DNA of 64,000 nt from Stomoxys calcitrans (Eukaryota; Arthropoda; Insecta; Diptera; Muscidae): NCBI RefSeq assembly GCF_963082655.1, contig NC_081554.1, positions 122,587,869 to 122,651,868 of the forward strand, read 5' to 3'. Below the pieces are notes generated by a model. The model was given only the letters and a program-made list of their open reading frames with translations, was not told the DNA's origin and ran no database searches. Shown in pieces: positions 26,526 to 38,645 of the stretch; position 1 is the stretch's first letter; each line of letters begins with the position of its first letter. Position numbers and translations under genes: made by a program.

Positions 26526-28307
26526 ATGGCTGGTGAAAATTACTACAGTATACTTACTGAGCATGCACAGGGCACTGCTCAAAATCAGAATAATAAGACA
26601 GCTTCAGGTCCTAAAGGAGCCAATATGAAAACAAACGATACATGTACGTCTGATGGGGGTCTCTCCACCAATGAGATCCTGAAACGCAAGCGTAAGAAGA
26701 CGAAGAAGAGTGGCAGCGGAAGTGGAAGTGATTCCCAATATGAGGATTTCCGCATTGAATTGATTACGTCTCAATTTATGGAGACAATTGAGAAACTACA
26801 GGAGGAGAAAAATCAACTTGCTAAGGAAGTGACCGAATTACGCTTACTTATGCAGGCCAATGTTAATACTTGTATGGCATCATCGACTGTTGCCAATGAT
26901 GGCCAAGGTCATATACATGGCACCATGAATAATGGAAGCAGCTCAAACAATGGCGATGACATGGAGGTCGTCAACGAAGCTGCCGCCCTAAATAAAGATA
27001 TATTGTCGGTCAAAGCAGCCGAAAGCTTTGACACTGCGAAGATGATTCCTAAGAAGACTGTGGTACCACAGAAAGAAGTATGGGTGAAGGCATCCGAAAA
27101 CGATAAACCAACCATGGGAACCAACAAGGGTGCTATCAAGAAGGCAACTATTCCAGTCAAATTACCCGAGAGAAGGATGACTGATGATGACAACAGAGTG
27201 GCGCAGGCAAGCAGTGGCGAACCAAGTGCGCAGATGAATACACGTGGTAAAGGTAAGTCCAGCCCACCTGTTATTAGGGTATATGGAGGCAATCCTAAGG
27301 AGATGATTGATGGTTTGACTAGGCATCTAGGACACTCCTTGTTTAGTATTAAGTTAGTGAACAGGAACTTAGTTGGCTTGTATCTGAGCAAGATGGAGGA
27401 TCACGTTAAGACCAAGGATTTCTTGACGGAGCTAGGTTTGAACTTTTTTACCTTTACACCAAGGGAATTGAGGCCTTTCTCCCTTATGATACGGGGCTTG
27501 TCTAGTACGTATGACATTGAGGACCTTCGGCAGTTTCTGGAGGGCTGTGGACTTGAATTGGACGTCTTGAAGATTATTAAGTTGGAAAGGGATCGCTGGA
27601 TCGTCCAATTGGGGAATGGGTCTGACGTCGCCGGCTTTAAGAGACTGCAGTATATACTACATTGTCGGGTTAACGTGAAGAGGCATAAGTCGGGTGGCCT
27701 GACGCAATGCAGAAATTGCCAGCGGTTTGGGCATATATCGACGAATTGCAAGATGGTATTCCGTTGCGTTAAGTGTGGAGGCTCGCATGGGCCAGACAAT
27801 TGCAGCATTCCTGAGAGGGATCTGAACACGATGGAGAATGTGGTGACTGAGCCGTCTACGGGTCGTATTGTTAAGACTATTGGCGTCCCTGTCCACTGTG
27901 TCAATTGTAGGACTGATGGACATGTGGCCAGTTCCAAGGAATGTCCAAAACGGTTAGAACTGCTTCAGAAGAGAACCGCCAGGAGGGCACCGGGACGCAG
28001 GACGACGATTGTGGCTCCTCCCCCTCCTCCCATTGATGGCAGAGGTGGGTCGTTTGCTGATATGGCCCGTGGAGTACGTATGGGATCTTCAGCGGATACT
28101 GCTCGAGCTGCTCCCTCTGGCGGCATTGACAGGGCACTGGACCACTTTGACGGTGAATGTAGGCGTCTCCTTGGTGGTGATTTAATGACCTGCATCAGGA
28201 AAATTGGGGCATATGCTGACACATATCGACAACTTAGGAACGATGATGAGAGGACCCGTGCGCTCTATGGGCTATTGTTATCCATGCGCCTTGATGTCCG
28301 GATTTAA
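26526..28307 (+). CDS. E3 ORF1, gag-like nucleic-acid-binding protein
   Basis: 593 aa from the first ATG (MAGENYYSILTEH); the frame is open upstream to a GTG at 26418. A basic patch (KRKRKKTKKSG) is followed by a coiled-coil-like stretch (FMETIEKLQEEKNQLAKEV). Then comes the Jockey-type pre-knuckle domain (TFTPRELRPFSLMIRGLSS through YILHCRVNV), and CCHC knuckles at residues 395-408, 414-426 and 458-473. A Pro-rich stretch (APPPPP) follows the knuckles. It ends overlapping ORF2 by 14 nt, against 8 nt in the other elements. Confidence 0.93.
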   Translation: MAGENYYSILTEHAQGTAQNQNNKTASGPKGANMKTNDTCTSDGGLSTNEILKRKRKKTKKSGSGSGSDSQYEDFRIELITSQFMETIEKLQEEKNQLAKEVTELRLLMQANVNTCMASSTVANDGQGHIHGTMNNGSSSNNGDDMEVVNEAAALNKDILSVKAAESFDTAKMIPKKTVVPQKEVWVKASENDKPTMGTNKGAIKKATIPVKLPERRMTDDDNRVAQASSGEPSAQMNTRGKGKSSPPVIRVYGGNPKEMIDGLTRHLGHSLFSIKLVNRNLVGLYLSKMEDHVKTKDFLTELGLNFFTFTPRELRPFSLMIRGLSSTYDIEDLRQFLEGCGLELDVLKIIKLERDRWIVQLGNGSDVAGFKRLQYILHCRVNVKRHKSGGLTQCRNCQRFGHISTNCKMVFRCVKCGGSHGPDNCSIPERDLNTMENVVTEPSTGRIVKTIGVPVHCVNCRTDGHVASSKECPKRLELLQKRTARRAPGRRTTIVAPPPPPIDGRGGSFADMARGVRMGSSADTARAAPSGGIDRALDHFDGECRRLLGGDLMTCIRKIGAYADTYRQLRNDDERTRALYGLLLSMRLDVRI

Positions 28308-31221
28308 GACTATTTTTATAAATGTGAATTTTATAGTGTCTCGCCAAAAGAGACACTATCTCAAGATGTTTATGGATCGACATAAACCGGATGTTTTGAT
28401 GATGGCGGAACATGGACTTTCGAGTAGACATGTGTTTGAGATTGATGGCTACAATTGCTTCAGACGGGACAGGACTAATGGCAGGAGGGGCGGAGGTACT
28501 GCGATATTGGTGAGATCGAATATGATGGCTGAGGGATGTGAATGCAATCTAGACGGGATTGAGTGTACGGTCGTCAAGGTGAGGATTTCTGGGGGATATA
28601 CGTATTTTGTCTCTCTGTATAATAGACCAACTGACATCTTGCCTAGTGGGGCACTGGATGGGCTTGCAGATCTTATAGGTCCTGCCGAGGCGGTGATAGG
28701 CGGTGACCTGAACGCTAAGCATGTTGACTGGGGTGGAGACGATATTAATAGGAACGGCCGCATACTTCACGAGTGGTTGAGGATGACTCCCACTATTTCA
28801 CTCCTAAGGACTGAGGGGCCAACAAGAGTTACTGCATCGACAAGGTCTTTCATTGACGTGTTCATGAAGACGAGTGGACTGCGACTTGCGGACTCGGCCC
28901 GGGACTACAGGGGCCTAGAGACGCTTGATTTTGACTCGGATCATAGAGCAGTGCTCTTGGAGACAACCGATATTGATATTGAGGAGTGCCGGCCAAAGGA
29001 GATTTTTGATTTTGGTAGTTTAAGGATCCGAGCCCTGAATGATACACTAACCGAGGGCCTCCGCGAGTATGAGTTGCCTACGACAAGGATTGTCACGAAG
29101 GACGAAGTGGACAGGGCGATTGAAGGAATGGATACGGCTTTCTCCGAGGCAATGGATAGTAGTATGAAGAGAATTAGGCCATATAAAGGGACCTTGAGAA
29201 GCCTGCCTGAGGACATTGTGAACCTCATAAACAGAAAAAAGACCCTACGAAGAAGGAGACATAGAATCATAGATCAACAGGAAGCCTCGACCCTCGGTGC
29301 TATTATAAGGAATCTGGGGAATATTATCGCTCAGCGCATCGCTCGCTTTGAAGAAGAGAGTTATATTCGGATGTTGGAGGGTATAAAACCTAACAATGAA
29401 ATATTCAGGAAACTCAAGAGCATTAGTGGCGCTAGAAGACGTAACAGGATCAAGAATCTAATTGAGGAGAGCGGTAACCAGGTTACGACTGATGAAGGAA
29501 AGGCGAATGTTATAGCTGACGAATTTGCCAAGGCTCAAAACGCTGCAACACCCCAGATGTCGAACAGGATTCCTGAATTTACATCGAGAACCTATGCTCC
29601 TAAAATGGACTTCAATGAAAGGAATATGGCTGATGCTTCGGTTACCACGGAGGGTCCATTCCGTTTGATTAAACCTGCGGAGATTGGAGCTGTCCTCCAG
29701 AGAATGAATAATAAGAAGAGCTCGGGAGAGGACGGCGTGCCGAATTATATACTCCGCAGGACGGATGCGAGAACATGGCGATTCCTGGCAATAACTTTTA
29801 ATCATTGCCTTAATTTAGGATATTTCCCCGCGAAATGGAAGACTGCGAAAGTGGTCCCAATCTTGAAGCCAGGCAAGGATCCTACGTCACCCGCTGGATA
29901 TAGGCCCATATCCCTGTTGTCATCAGTTTCTAAATTGTTTGAGATTTTTATTCTTCAGTCAATCAATGATCATGTCGAGGAGTCCCAGGTGCTACGGGAG
30001 TTCCAGTTTGGATTCAGGCGATCGACATCTACAACGCATGCACTAATGACCCTGACGAATAGGGTCACAGAGGGAATGAATGACAGGAGTGTAACGATAG
30101 CAGCGAGCCTCGATTTTGCTAAGGCCTTTGACACAGTCTGGCATGAGGGCCTGGTTCATAAGATGAGGGGATATGGCTTTGATGGCTTCATCATTGACAT
30201 GGTGGAAGACTACCTCAAGGGGAGGTCGTTCAGGGTGATGGTGGCTGAATCTAGGTCAGCCTTGAGGAGTGTCAGAGCCGGGGTGCCGCAGGGATCTGTG
30301 CTTGGGCCGGTCCTGTACAATCTCTATTTGGCCGATATACCGCAGCCGACTGCAGGTGAGCTGCTTCTGATATATGCGGATGACATCTTGGTGGCATCTA
30401 CTCATGCTAGGGCAAAAAGGGCTGCCCGGAATCTTGAGGAGTATCTTGAGGTCCTTCAGCGATATTTCACCGAGTGGCGATTGTGTCTAAATATTTCTAA
30501 ATGCAGGACTATGGTATTCAGGGGGAGGAAGCGGAATCTCTATAGGAATGCCAGGTCCTATGTCCCTAACATCAGGATTGGGAATGAAGCCATCACGAAC
30601 TATGGGTCGTTGAGGTACTTGGGCGTCACCTTTCAGGAAGACATGGCCTTCACTAGACATGTTGATCGACTATTAGAGAGGGCAAAGAATGCATTCCATG
30701 CATACGCTGGTATGATGAAGAAGACAAGTGGATTGAGCAGGAAGGTAAAGCTCTGTATATACAGGCAGGTGGTCAGGCCAACAATGACATATGCATTCCC
30801 AGTGTGGAGCTCAATTTCATCGTGCCAAATGGAACGGATAAGGGTCTTTGAGAGGAAGATGCTTCGGTACTCACTGGGCCTTAGGAAGATGATGACGCCG
30901 CAAGGACAATTTAGGTCGCCCGCTAACAGGAGGGTATATGGGGCTGCGGGAATACCCAGGATCGACGCATTCATGGTCGGCATGGCCGTCAAGCACATCG
31001 ATGGATACGCCACACACCCGAATGGGATGGTTCGCGACTCCCTTCCAACACGTCGACGATTCGACAGCCTTAAGACTGCTGGAGGAATCCTCCCTCCCAC
31101 ATGCCTTCTGCATATGGTTGAGGATGGTATGATGTACGACTCGAATGGTCGTCTTATGTACTACCACAGGAGATATGGGAAACAGGACTTTGACGACCCT
31201 GTGTATTGTCTTGATCAATAG
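28294..31221 (+). CDS. E3 ORF2, APE endonuclease and reverse transcriptase
   Basis: 975 aa from ATG 28294 (MSGFKTIFINVNF), chosen because it aligns with the ORF2 starts of E2, E4 and E5 and overlaps the ORF1 end; the open frame runs 30 codons further upstream. Endonuclease motifs: NVN, AEHGL, GGDLNAKHVDWGG (136-148), DFDSDH (212-217). Reverse transcriptase: AGYRPISLLSS, ASLDFAKAFDTVWH, GVPQGSVLGPVLYNLY and YADD (694-697). The C-terminal tail is YYHRR...VYCLDQ. No frame damage seen. Confidence 0.95.
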   Translation: MSGFKTIFINVNFIVSRQKRHYLKMFMDRHKPDVLMMAEHGLSSRHVFEIDGYNCFRRDRTNGRRGGGTAILVRSNMMAEGCECNLDGIECTVVKVRISGGYTYFVSLYNRPTDILPSGALDGLADLIGPAEAVIGGDLNAKHVDWGGDDINRNGRILHEWLRMTPTISLLRTEGPTRVTASTRSFIDVFMKTSGLRLADSARDYRGLETLDFDSDHRAVLLETTDIDIEECRPKEIFDFGSLRIRALNDTLTEGLREYELPTTRIVTKDEVDRAIEGMDTAFSEAMDSSMKRIRPYKGTLRSLPEDIVNLINRKKTLRRRRHRIIDQQEASTLGAIIRNLGNIIAQRIARFEEESYIRMLEGIKPNNEIFRKLKSISGARRRNRIKNLIEESGNQVTTDEGKANVIADEFAKAQNAATPQMSNRIPEFTSRTYAPKMDFNERNMADASVTTEGPFRLIKPAEIGAVLQRMNNKKSSGEDGVPNYILRRTDARTWRFLAITFNHCLNLGYFPAKWKTAKVVPILKPGKDPTSPAGYRPISLLSSVSKLFEIFILQSINDHVEESQVLREFQFGFRRSTSTTHALMTLTNRVTEGMNDRSVTIAASLDFAKAFDTVWHEGLVHKMRGYGFDGFIIDMVEDYLKGRSFRVMVAESRSALRSVRAGVPQGSVLGPVLYNLYLADIPQPTAGELLLIYADDILVASTHARAKRAARNLEEYLEVLQRYFTEWRLCLNISKCRTMVFRGRKRNLYRNARSYVPNIRIGNEAITNYGSLRYLGVTFQEDMAFTRHVDRLLERAKNAFHAYAGMMKKTSGLSRKVKLCIYRQVVRPTMTYAFPVWSSISSCQMERIRVFERKMLRYSLGLRKMMTPQGQFRSPANRRVYGAAGIPRIDAFMVGMAVKHIDGYATHPNGMVRDSLPTRRRFDSLKTAGGILPPTCLLHMVEDGMMYDSNGRLMYYHRRYGKQDFDDPVYCLDQ

Positions 31222-31700
31222 TAGCCTGCGGGCTATAAGGTGATTGTAAATATGTAGATAGTCTATTGGATTGGATTTATTTTATTTTGTTCTGATTGAT
31301 TTATTTTGTTTATTTCTGTATATTATTTGTATATTTTGCTTTTATTTTATTTTGTTTTTGTAAATAGTTAATTTTTGTTCCTTTGCATTGGATTACACAT
31401 TTTATTTAGTTGATGTTATTAGTTTTAATTAGTTGTAGTTAGCTTGTTAATTAGATTTAGTTTATGGTTAAGGATAGATCCCGATTTTTCCTTTTATTCG
31501 GGGGTACAGGACTTTTGATGGATTGCTTCCACAGATATTTAATAAGATATGAATGGGCTGGACTCGATCAGGTCATTATTGGAGAAGAAATGTATATCTC
31601 TAGAGAATATTATTTAATAGTTAGAGCATATGAACGCATAGTTATAAGAGAATCTTGTAAACGTAAACATAAGTGAATATGGAAATAAATAAATCAAACG

Positions 31701-31714
31701 TGCGAACTAATATC
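31701..31714. repeat. Target site duplication of E3, downstream copy
   Basis: Exact repeat of 26005-26018, followed by the native H2A leader. Confidence 0.95.
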
Positions 31715-31759
31715 ATTTGTGTTTCAGTGCTAAGTGAAGTGAATTAAAAAAAAAAATAA

Positions 31760-32140
<381 letters not shown>

Positions 32141-32202
32141 ATTATCTACGAGCATCAAAGAAAAAATGTAAATACAGGCCATCGTATAAATCAACAACAA
32201 TC

Positions 32203-32218
32203 CGTCCTTTTCAGGACG
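32203..32218 (+). terminator. H2A 3' stem-loop, unit C
   Basis: Copy of 8733-8748. Confidence 0.95.
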
Positions 32219-33079
32219 ACAAAAATTTTTTTAAAAGAGAAAAAACTATATCAAACCTTATTTTATCAAGAAAATTTACTTAAAAAATAGTTTTAAATAA
32301 TAAATAAAATTTTAATTGTAGTTAAATTTAAAAAATATTTTTTGGTCGATTTTTTTTTTCAGTGGATTTGGTAATTTGCTAGCAATTTCGTTATTCGAAA
32401 TTTCCTTAAACAATCCTGTTTTAGGCGTAAATACAAAAAAATCTGCCATCTATTGTTTATAGGTAAACATTTTCAAATATGTTTACATCTTATCGACTAT
32501 TGCAGGTCTTTTAATATACATGTCATAATTATCAGTTATCAATTATCATGCATCAACATTTCGCCTATTTGCATACATTAACATAATAAGAATTTAGTTT
32601 TATCGACCCTACTCAAGATTATCGGCATTTAATAGGATCAATGTTACCATTAGGGTACTGTAAAAACTATTTATTTTACATTTGAATATCACATGGTAAT
32701 CATTGTTCATTTTCTGATGCTGAAAAAAATTGGCATATGTAATAACAAAACATCGAAACGAAGTATCTACGATCGTCCCTCTTCGTACATTTGTGACAAA
32801 GTTAGCAGCTCCAAGCAAAGGAAACATTTAATGGTAGTATATGCGTGCATTTTGGTATCTGTGTGTATGTATGCTTTTTAGTGTTGTATACCATCGTTTC
32901 ATCGTATTGTTCTAATGGCGTCGGTTTTAGTTTCGTCATGTATGTATGTATATTATAGAAGCTACATTTTGGCCGACGGCAAATTGAAAAATGGTAATAT
33001 TTATTTTCAAATAAATTTTATGTATTTTTTTTTAGTAAAAATTTATAACAAGATATATCTCTTTTTAAATATGTTTTGT

Positions 33080-33095
33080 GGTCCTGAAAAGGACC
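33080..33095 (-). terminator. H4 3' stem-loop, unit D
   Basis: Same hairpin; it serves the H4 copy whose promoter E4 displaced. Confidence 0.95.
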
Positions 33096-33152
33096 GATTG
33101 TTTTAGTTTTAAAGTTCTTAAAATTTTCTCCAAAATAGCGTCAAGATAATGT

Positions 33153-33525
<373 letters not shown>

Positions 33526-33865
33526 TTTTGTTTTGTTTTGTTTTAAATATAACGCTTTATTTCTAAATTCATATTTGCATGTACCAGAGGCGCTTACTGA
33601 TAAATTCTTAGAACTACTATCTCATTGCTAATGCGATCTTGAGTACTCTACCTTAAATTTAAAATGTACTGCGTTCTTAGGCAACAGTTACTACATACAT
33701 CAAAATGAAAATTAAAATTCAAACAAAATCAAAAAGTTAGACCCAAAAAATAGATTTAAAAAAGGCCAAGGCAGCTTTCCACTTAATATATAACTTAATT
33801 CTATCAACTAACCTATACTTAATACTAACTATGTACACTATCTACAATTGTTGCAGACACCATCT

Positions 33866-36811
33866 TTACTGCGTAGGATCATAGACCAAGTCCCTTAGAC
33901 CATAAGAGTCAGCTCTCCGATGATAGAAGAGGAGACGCCCATCAACATATAAATGCCCTGCCTCCTTGAGTGCGGGCAGAGCAGCAGTCGGAAGATGTCT
34001 TCTCCTGAGAACGAAGTCTAGGTCCACAATTCGGCACACAGAGTCTGCAACAAGTCCATTATCAAGGTCCTGGCATTTTTCTATAAAATCAAGGGCACAG
34101 CCCATAAGGAACACATCTATCCTTCGATCCCCAAACTCGTCATACACAATCCTTGACGCCGGATATCTGAAGACGCCATTCCCGTCGGCGACAGCCCTAA
34201 GGCCCAAACAACGCCATAGGACACGCCTCTCCCAGGCCCTAAACCTTTCCATCTGACACGACGTTATGTCATACCACACGGGGAATGCATGCGCCAACAC
34301 CGGCCTGACCACCTGTCTATATATAAGAAGGCGAACCTCTCGAGATAGACCACCCCGCATCCGTAAAAGACTACCATATGCAAAATACGCCCTATTCGCC
34401 CTATCCAGAGCATGATCAACATGTCTCGCAAAAGTGAAACGAGAGTCGAATACCACCCCCAGGTATTTCATCGTATCCGCCACGGAGATATCCTCGCCCC
34501 CAATTGAGAGGTGGGGTCTGTATCTCCTAAAATTAGGGAACGTCACCCCCGGTCTCCCTCTTACCACCAGTGCCGAGCACTTACCCACATTCAACCTAAG
34601 TCTCCACCTCATATAGTAGTGGTGAAGTTCCTCCAAGAAGGAGTTCATCGCACCACCCACAGTAGACGCCCTTACCCCAGAAAAAGCAAGAAGTACATCA
34701 TCGGCATATGCCAACAAGAGGCCACCAGGAGGCGGATCCGGAACATCGTGGACAAAAATATTAAACAAAATCGGTCCAAGTAAGGACCCCTGAGGAACTC
34801 CAGCGACCACCTGTCTCTCCGAAGAGAGTCCACTATCCACCCTCACCCTGAAGGTCCTACCCGTCAGGAAGCTCGCCACCAGTCTACAAATCCGACGATC
34901 AATCCCGATTGATCGAAGCTTGTAGATGACACCGTCATGCCAGACAGTGTCAAAGGCCTTCGCGAAGTCGAGCCCGACCGCAATCGTGCCACGTCCCCGG
35001 TTGAGACCCTCAGTCACATAATTCGCAAAAACCGCGAGTGCATGTGTGGCTGAGTGCCCCGACCGAAAGCCAAACTGGAAGTCCTTCAGGACCCCCCTAT
35101 CCTCAATGAAATCTGTGATCCTAGCGAGCAGAAAGGACTCAAATAATTTGCCAAAAACAGAGAGGAGAGACACCGGCCTGTAACTGGAACAACGAGCCGG
35201 GTTGGAGCCCGGCTTCAAGATAGGAACAACCATCGCCCTCTTCCAGGCAGTCGGAAAATACCCCACGTTGAGACAATGGTTGAATAACACAACCAGAAAA
35301 GAGTGCACCACATCACCGGCCCTCTTCAATGCCACATCCGGAATCCCATCAAGTCCACACGATCTCTTCGAGGGCCTGCGGGAAATAGCCAAAGTAATCG
35401 CATCACAGTCAACAAATCCCCCATCCTTCCAGAGGGATCTGTCGTGAACAGTACGACCATCAGCCGAAAAGGAAGTGGAGAATTCCACAAGAGGGGATTC
35501 ATCAATCGCCGCCTCCGCCGCCCCAGCAACAAGGTTGCGTAGGGGGACATCTATAGAATCTCCCTCAAATACGAAGGAACTCCCCACATAATCAGCCAGA
35601 AGGTCCGCCCTAGCCGTATCATCCTGAACCGGCACACCATCCACCCCATCCAGGGCTCCGACAGGATTCCCAGCCGATAACCCAGCGGCCCTCCTCACAC
35701 GACTATAGGACCTAGCATCCACACGAATGCCCTCAAGATAACGCCTAGCCCGATCACCCTCAAACAACCTTATCAAGTCGCCTATTATGCATCCTAAATT
35801 CCGCACATCAGCCCTCAGAACACGAGCCCTGTCCGGATCAGGACATCTGCGCAAAACAGCCCGAAGCCTCTTCCTCTCACGGATAAAATGCATAATCCTA
35901 GGTGGAAGTTCACCCAGCATTCTGCGTTTAATCCGGACCTTCGGAACAGCAGCCCCAATAGCACTACAAAACGCAGAGTCCAGATCCCTTACACACAAGT
36001 CGATCTCACGGGGCCCAACATTCCGGTCCACCGGAAGAGCAGAATCCCTCAAACTCGCATTAAGCCTACGCCTAAATCGCCTAACATCCATCCTCTCGAA
36101 GTCCATAAAGGTGCGACCTTCCACCCTCATCAGACTGCCCAATCTAAGTTCAATAGCGACCGCCCTATGATCCGACTCAAAGTCGAGCGCCCTACACATA
36201 CCATCGCCACCTGCCAAGGAGACTCCCTGTGACCTGAGGAAGAAGTCTATATATGACCCCGATACTCCATTGGGCCTCGATGGCCTGTCGGACGGAACAA
36301 CACAAAAAGCCGCCCTTTCCATCAAGAACTCAGCCAGCAAATTGCCCCTCCGATTACGCATCACATCACCCCAGAGGGGGTGCCTAGCATTGAGATCACA
36401 TCCCACTACAACCTCACCTTCATCCGCCAGCCGTACCACAGGATCCAGCGCTGATACATCAAACCCCGCTGAAGGAGCAAGGTATAAGGAAACAAAGGAA
36501 ATCGATGAGCCATCACTCCGCCGCAACCTCACCGCACAGCCCTCAACGCCCTCCAGCCGAAGGGGAATAAAATCATGACCGCAAGTCTCGCGCACAAGCA
36601 CAGCGGTTCCGCCTCCTCTACCTACCGACCTATGCTGTCTATACATAGTATACCCGTCGAACTCGACCCTGTGACGGTCAGAAAGCTTGTGTTCTGCCAG
36701 AAGAAGAACATCAGGCTTTTGACCCCTAATGAAGTTCCTGAGGTAATGTCTCTTATCCAGAGAGATAAGAGAGTTTACGTTCAGGAATATACATTTAAGG
36801 GGACTAATCAT
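33866..36811 (-). CDS. E4 ORF2, APE endonuclease and reverse transcriptase
   Basis: 981 aa from ATG 36811 (MISPLKCIFLNVNS), 8 nt overlapping ORF1; twelve more codons are open upstream. Endonuclease motifs: NVNS, AEHKL, GCDLNARHPLWGD (note the terminal D where E2 and E3 have G) and DFESDH. Reverse transcriptase: SSYRPVSLLS, VGLDFAKAFDTVWH, GVPQGSLLGPILFNIF, YADD at 702-705. The tail is FYHRR...VYDPTQ. Intact. Confidence 0.95.
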   Translation of the reverse strand: MISPLKCIFLNVNSLISLDKRHYLRNFIRGQKPDVLLLAEHKLSDRHRVEFDGYTMYRQHRSVGRGGGTAVLVRETCGHDFIPLRLEGVEGCAVRLRRSDGSSISFVSLYLAPSAGFDVSALDPVVRLADEGEVVVGCDLNARHPLWGDVMRNRRGNLLAEFLMERAAFCVVPSDRPSRPNGVSGSYIDFFLRSQGVSLAGGDGMCRALDFESDHRAVAIELRLGSLMRVEGRTFMDFERMDVRRFRRRLNASLRDSALPVDRNVGPREIDLCVRDLDSAFCSAIGAAVPKVRIKRRMLGELPPRIMHFIRERKRLRAVLRRCPDPDRARVLRADVRNLGCIIGDLIRLFEGDRARRYLEGIRVDARSYSRVRRAAGLSAGNPVGALDGVDGVPVQDDTARADLLADYVGSSFVFEGDSIDVPLRNLVAGAAEAAIDESPLVEFSTSFSADGRTVHDRSLWKDGGFVDCDAITLAISRRPSKRSCGLDGIPDVALKRAGDVVHSFLVVLFNHCLNVGYFPTAWKRAMVVPILKPGSNPARCSSYRPVSLLSVFGKLFESFLLARITDFIEDRGVLKDFQFGFRSGHSATHALAVFANYVTEGLNRGRGTIAVGLDFAKAFDTVWHDGVIYKLRSIGIDRRICRLVASFLTGRTFRVRVDSGLSSERQVVAGVPQGSLLGPILFNIFVHDVPDPPPGGLLLAYADDVLLAFSGVRASTVGGAMNSFLEELHHYYMRWRLRLNVGKCSALVVRGRPGVTFPNFRRYRPHLSIGGEDISVADTMKYLGVVFDSRFTFARHVDHALDRANRAYFAYGSLLRMRGGLSREVRLLIYRQVVRPVLAHAFPVWYDITSCQMERFRAWERRVLWRCLGLRAVADGNGVFRYPASRIVYDEFGDRRIDVFLMGCALDFIEKCQDLDNGLVADSVCRIVDLDFVLRRRHLPTAALPALKEAGHLYVDGRLLFYHRRADSYGLRDLVYDPTQ

Positions 36812-38483
36812 CACAGAATCTTTCCAAGAGTGCTGCAAAAGCAACATCTCTACCTTTCTCCTCCCTCAACCGACGATACGACGGTCCAAACTCCTTCAAA
36901 ACCCTGAAGATCCCCAGGAAATCCCCACCCAAGATGTCCCTGCAATCCGCCATCATGCCAGCATCAGACGGCGCAGTCACAGTGGGCCGGGTAGCCCGAA
37001 GACCAGATGTCGTCCCTACAGGGCGCCCTCCAATCGCAGCCGCATACGAAACACCAGCCCGAATATCAGCCAAACGAGAAGAACGCGCCTGGCCCCTCGC
37101 ACGAGCCTCCTCCCTTCGTTCGTTCAGCCTCCCAAGGAACTCCACGCGTTTCGGACACTGCACGTAACCAGCAGAGTGCCCAACCACACCACAGTTGACA
37201 CAACTCACCTCCTTCGTCGCCTTCCTAAGTACCTCGCCCGTAGAAGCATCCAACACATCAACCGGAACCTCCTCACCCCTTGGAGGCACAGTGCACTCAG
37301 ATGATTCATGGTCCTGTCCACATTTCACACAACGGCGGGGCATCCCGCAGTTGATCGAAACATGTCCAAACCGTTGGCATCTGAAGCACTGTGTCACCTT
37401 CAGCTTCCTGTCCCTTCTAATCTTCACCCTACAGTGCAACATCCTCGTAACCGCATACACCCTACCGATGTCACAACCCTTTGCCAGGCGAACGACCCAC
37501 TTATCACCAGCAACGCTATAACCCCCAACGAATTGAGCATTCAACTCAGGCTGACTATCAAAGAACTCAGCCACCTCATCCACCGTAAACTCCGAAGACA
37601 ACCCCTCAATCACAACAGTGTGAGGAACCAGAGCACTAGGGGTGTGTGTATGGAACCTATACCCCCTTTCCAATAGCCTAGACCTAAATGTCTCGAAACC
37701 TGCCAGGACCTTGATTCTAACCGAGATAATGGACTTTCGAATCAGACTCATAAAAAACTCACCTGGACGCAGAATTGCTCTCAGGAGACTGCTTATTTCC
37801 TTGACGCTTGCATCATAGATGGTGACTGCAGGCATTGCTTTCTCTCTAGCTTTAGATACCATAGATGATCCATTACTGATATTAGCTGCCCCGCCGTTAA
37901 TCTTAGGACTAGTATCATCTCTCTTCACGGCTGCTTCTTCAGACATCTTTTGTTGTTGGACCGGCTCGTCTTGCCGCTCTGCTGTTGTACTGCCATCTCT
38001 CACTATAGTCACAGTGACTTTGCGTTTGGGCTTCTTGGATGATTTCGCCCCCAAATTCTTCTTAGCTTCCGCCGATGTACTGGCTATCGGCTCTGTCGTC
38101 TTCAATAGCTCTTCCTGTGAGGCCGGCGGTGCCTTCACACATCCACTTCCCCCGGGCATTGGCTTGTTGAGCCCGGGCTGTGCCACCGGCGTTGTGGACA
38201 CAGATTCACACTCCATCCTCTGGCCATAAGCCATGGCTCGCATCTCTCTTCGGAAATCCTCAAATTCAGCTAGGATTCTGGCGTTGTCGGCCGTAAGCTG
38301 GTCAATAACACGCCTATAGCTGGCCTCATTCTTCTGGTATTCCTGGATTTGGCGACCATAAGTCTCCAGGAGTTCGTCCTTCTCTCGCAGATCACCGCGG
38401 TTTAAAACCACGATGTCAGTCTCCATCGCCATTCGTTTCTCAGGGTACTCCTCATCGGACTCAACCCTCGGACGTACTGACAT
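36804..38483 (-). CDS. E4 ORF1, gag-like nucleic-acid-binding protein
   Basis: 559 aa from a genuine ATG (MSVRPRVESDEEYPEKR). An N-terminal heptad-like stretch (about 30-85) is probably a coiled coil. The middle is low-complexity with a basic patch (KSSKKPKRKVTV). Residues about 275-365 form the Jockey-type pre-knuckle domain (HTHTPSALVPHTVVIEGLSS). CCHC knuckles lie at 366-379, 385-397 and 428-443. The stop overlaps the ORF2 start in ATGATTAG. Confidence 0.94.
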   Translation of the reverse strand: MSVRPRVESDEEYPEKRMAMETDIVVLNRGDLREKDELLETYGRQIQEYQKNEASYRRVIDQLTADNARILAEFEDFRREMRAMAYGQRMECESVSTTPVAQPGLNKPMPGGSGCVKAPPASQEELLKTTEPIASTSAEAKKNLGAKSSKKPKRKVTVTIVRDGSTTAERQDEPVQQQKMSEEAAVKRDDTSPKINGGAANISNGSSMVSKAREKAMPAVTIYDASVKEISSLLRAILRPGEFFMSLIRKSIISVRIKVLAGFETFRSRLLERGYRFHTHTPSALVPHTVVIEGLSSEFTVDEVAEFFDSQPELNAQFVGGYSVAGDKWVVRLAKGCDIGRVYAVTRMLHCRVKIRRDRKLKVTQCFRCQRFGHVSINCGMPRRCVKCGQDHESSECTVPPRGEEVPVDVLDASTGEVLRKATKEVSCVNCGVVGHSAGYVQCPKRVEFLGRLNERREEARARGQARSSRLADIRAGVSYAAAIGGRPVGTTSGLRATRPTVTAPSDAGMMADCRDILGGDFLGIFRVLKEFGPSYRRLREEKGRDVAFAALLERFCDD

Positions 38484-38645
38484 CTTGTTAACTGGCTATG
38501 TGACCCCTGGATTGGAGCACACAGCCACACCAATGCACCTTTGAGAATTCGATGCAGAGAAAGTGCTATACTCTGACCGAAAATGACCACAAACACAATA
38601 ATGACTTTGTGTCTTAAGTCTCTCAAAATTCGCCACCAAAATCAG

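Larger units (their letters stand above)
26019..31700 (+). mobile_element. E3: full-length Jockey-like non-LTR retrotransposon in the H2A promoter
   Basis: A 5682-bp element in sense orientation to H2A with a 14-bp target duplication (tgcgaactaatatc). Order: 5' UTR of about 500 nt with repeats of roughly 48-bp spacing, ORF1, ORF2 and a 480-nt AT-rich 3' UTR ending AATAAATAAATCAAAC. The frames are intact. It occupies the same site as E1 but belongs to the other subgroup, with E5 (FDSDHRAVLLE, YRNARSY and VWSSISS segments). The 5' end starts about 4 bp after the predicted H2A transcription start. Confidence 0.96.
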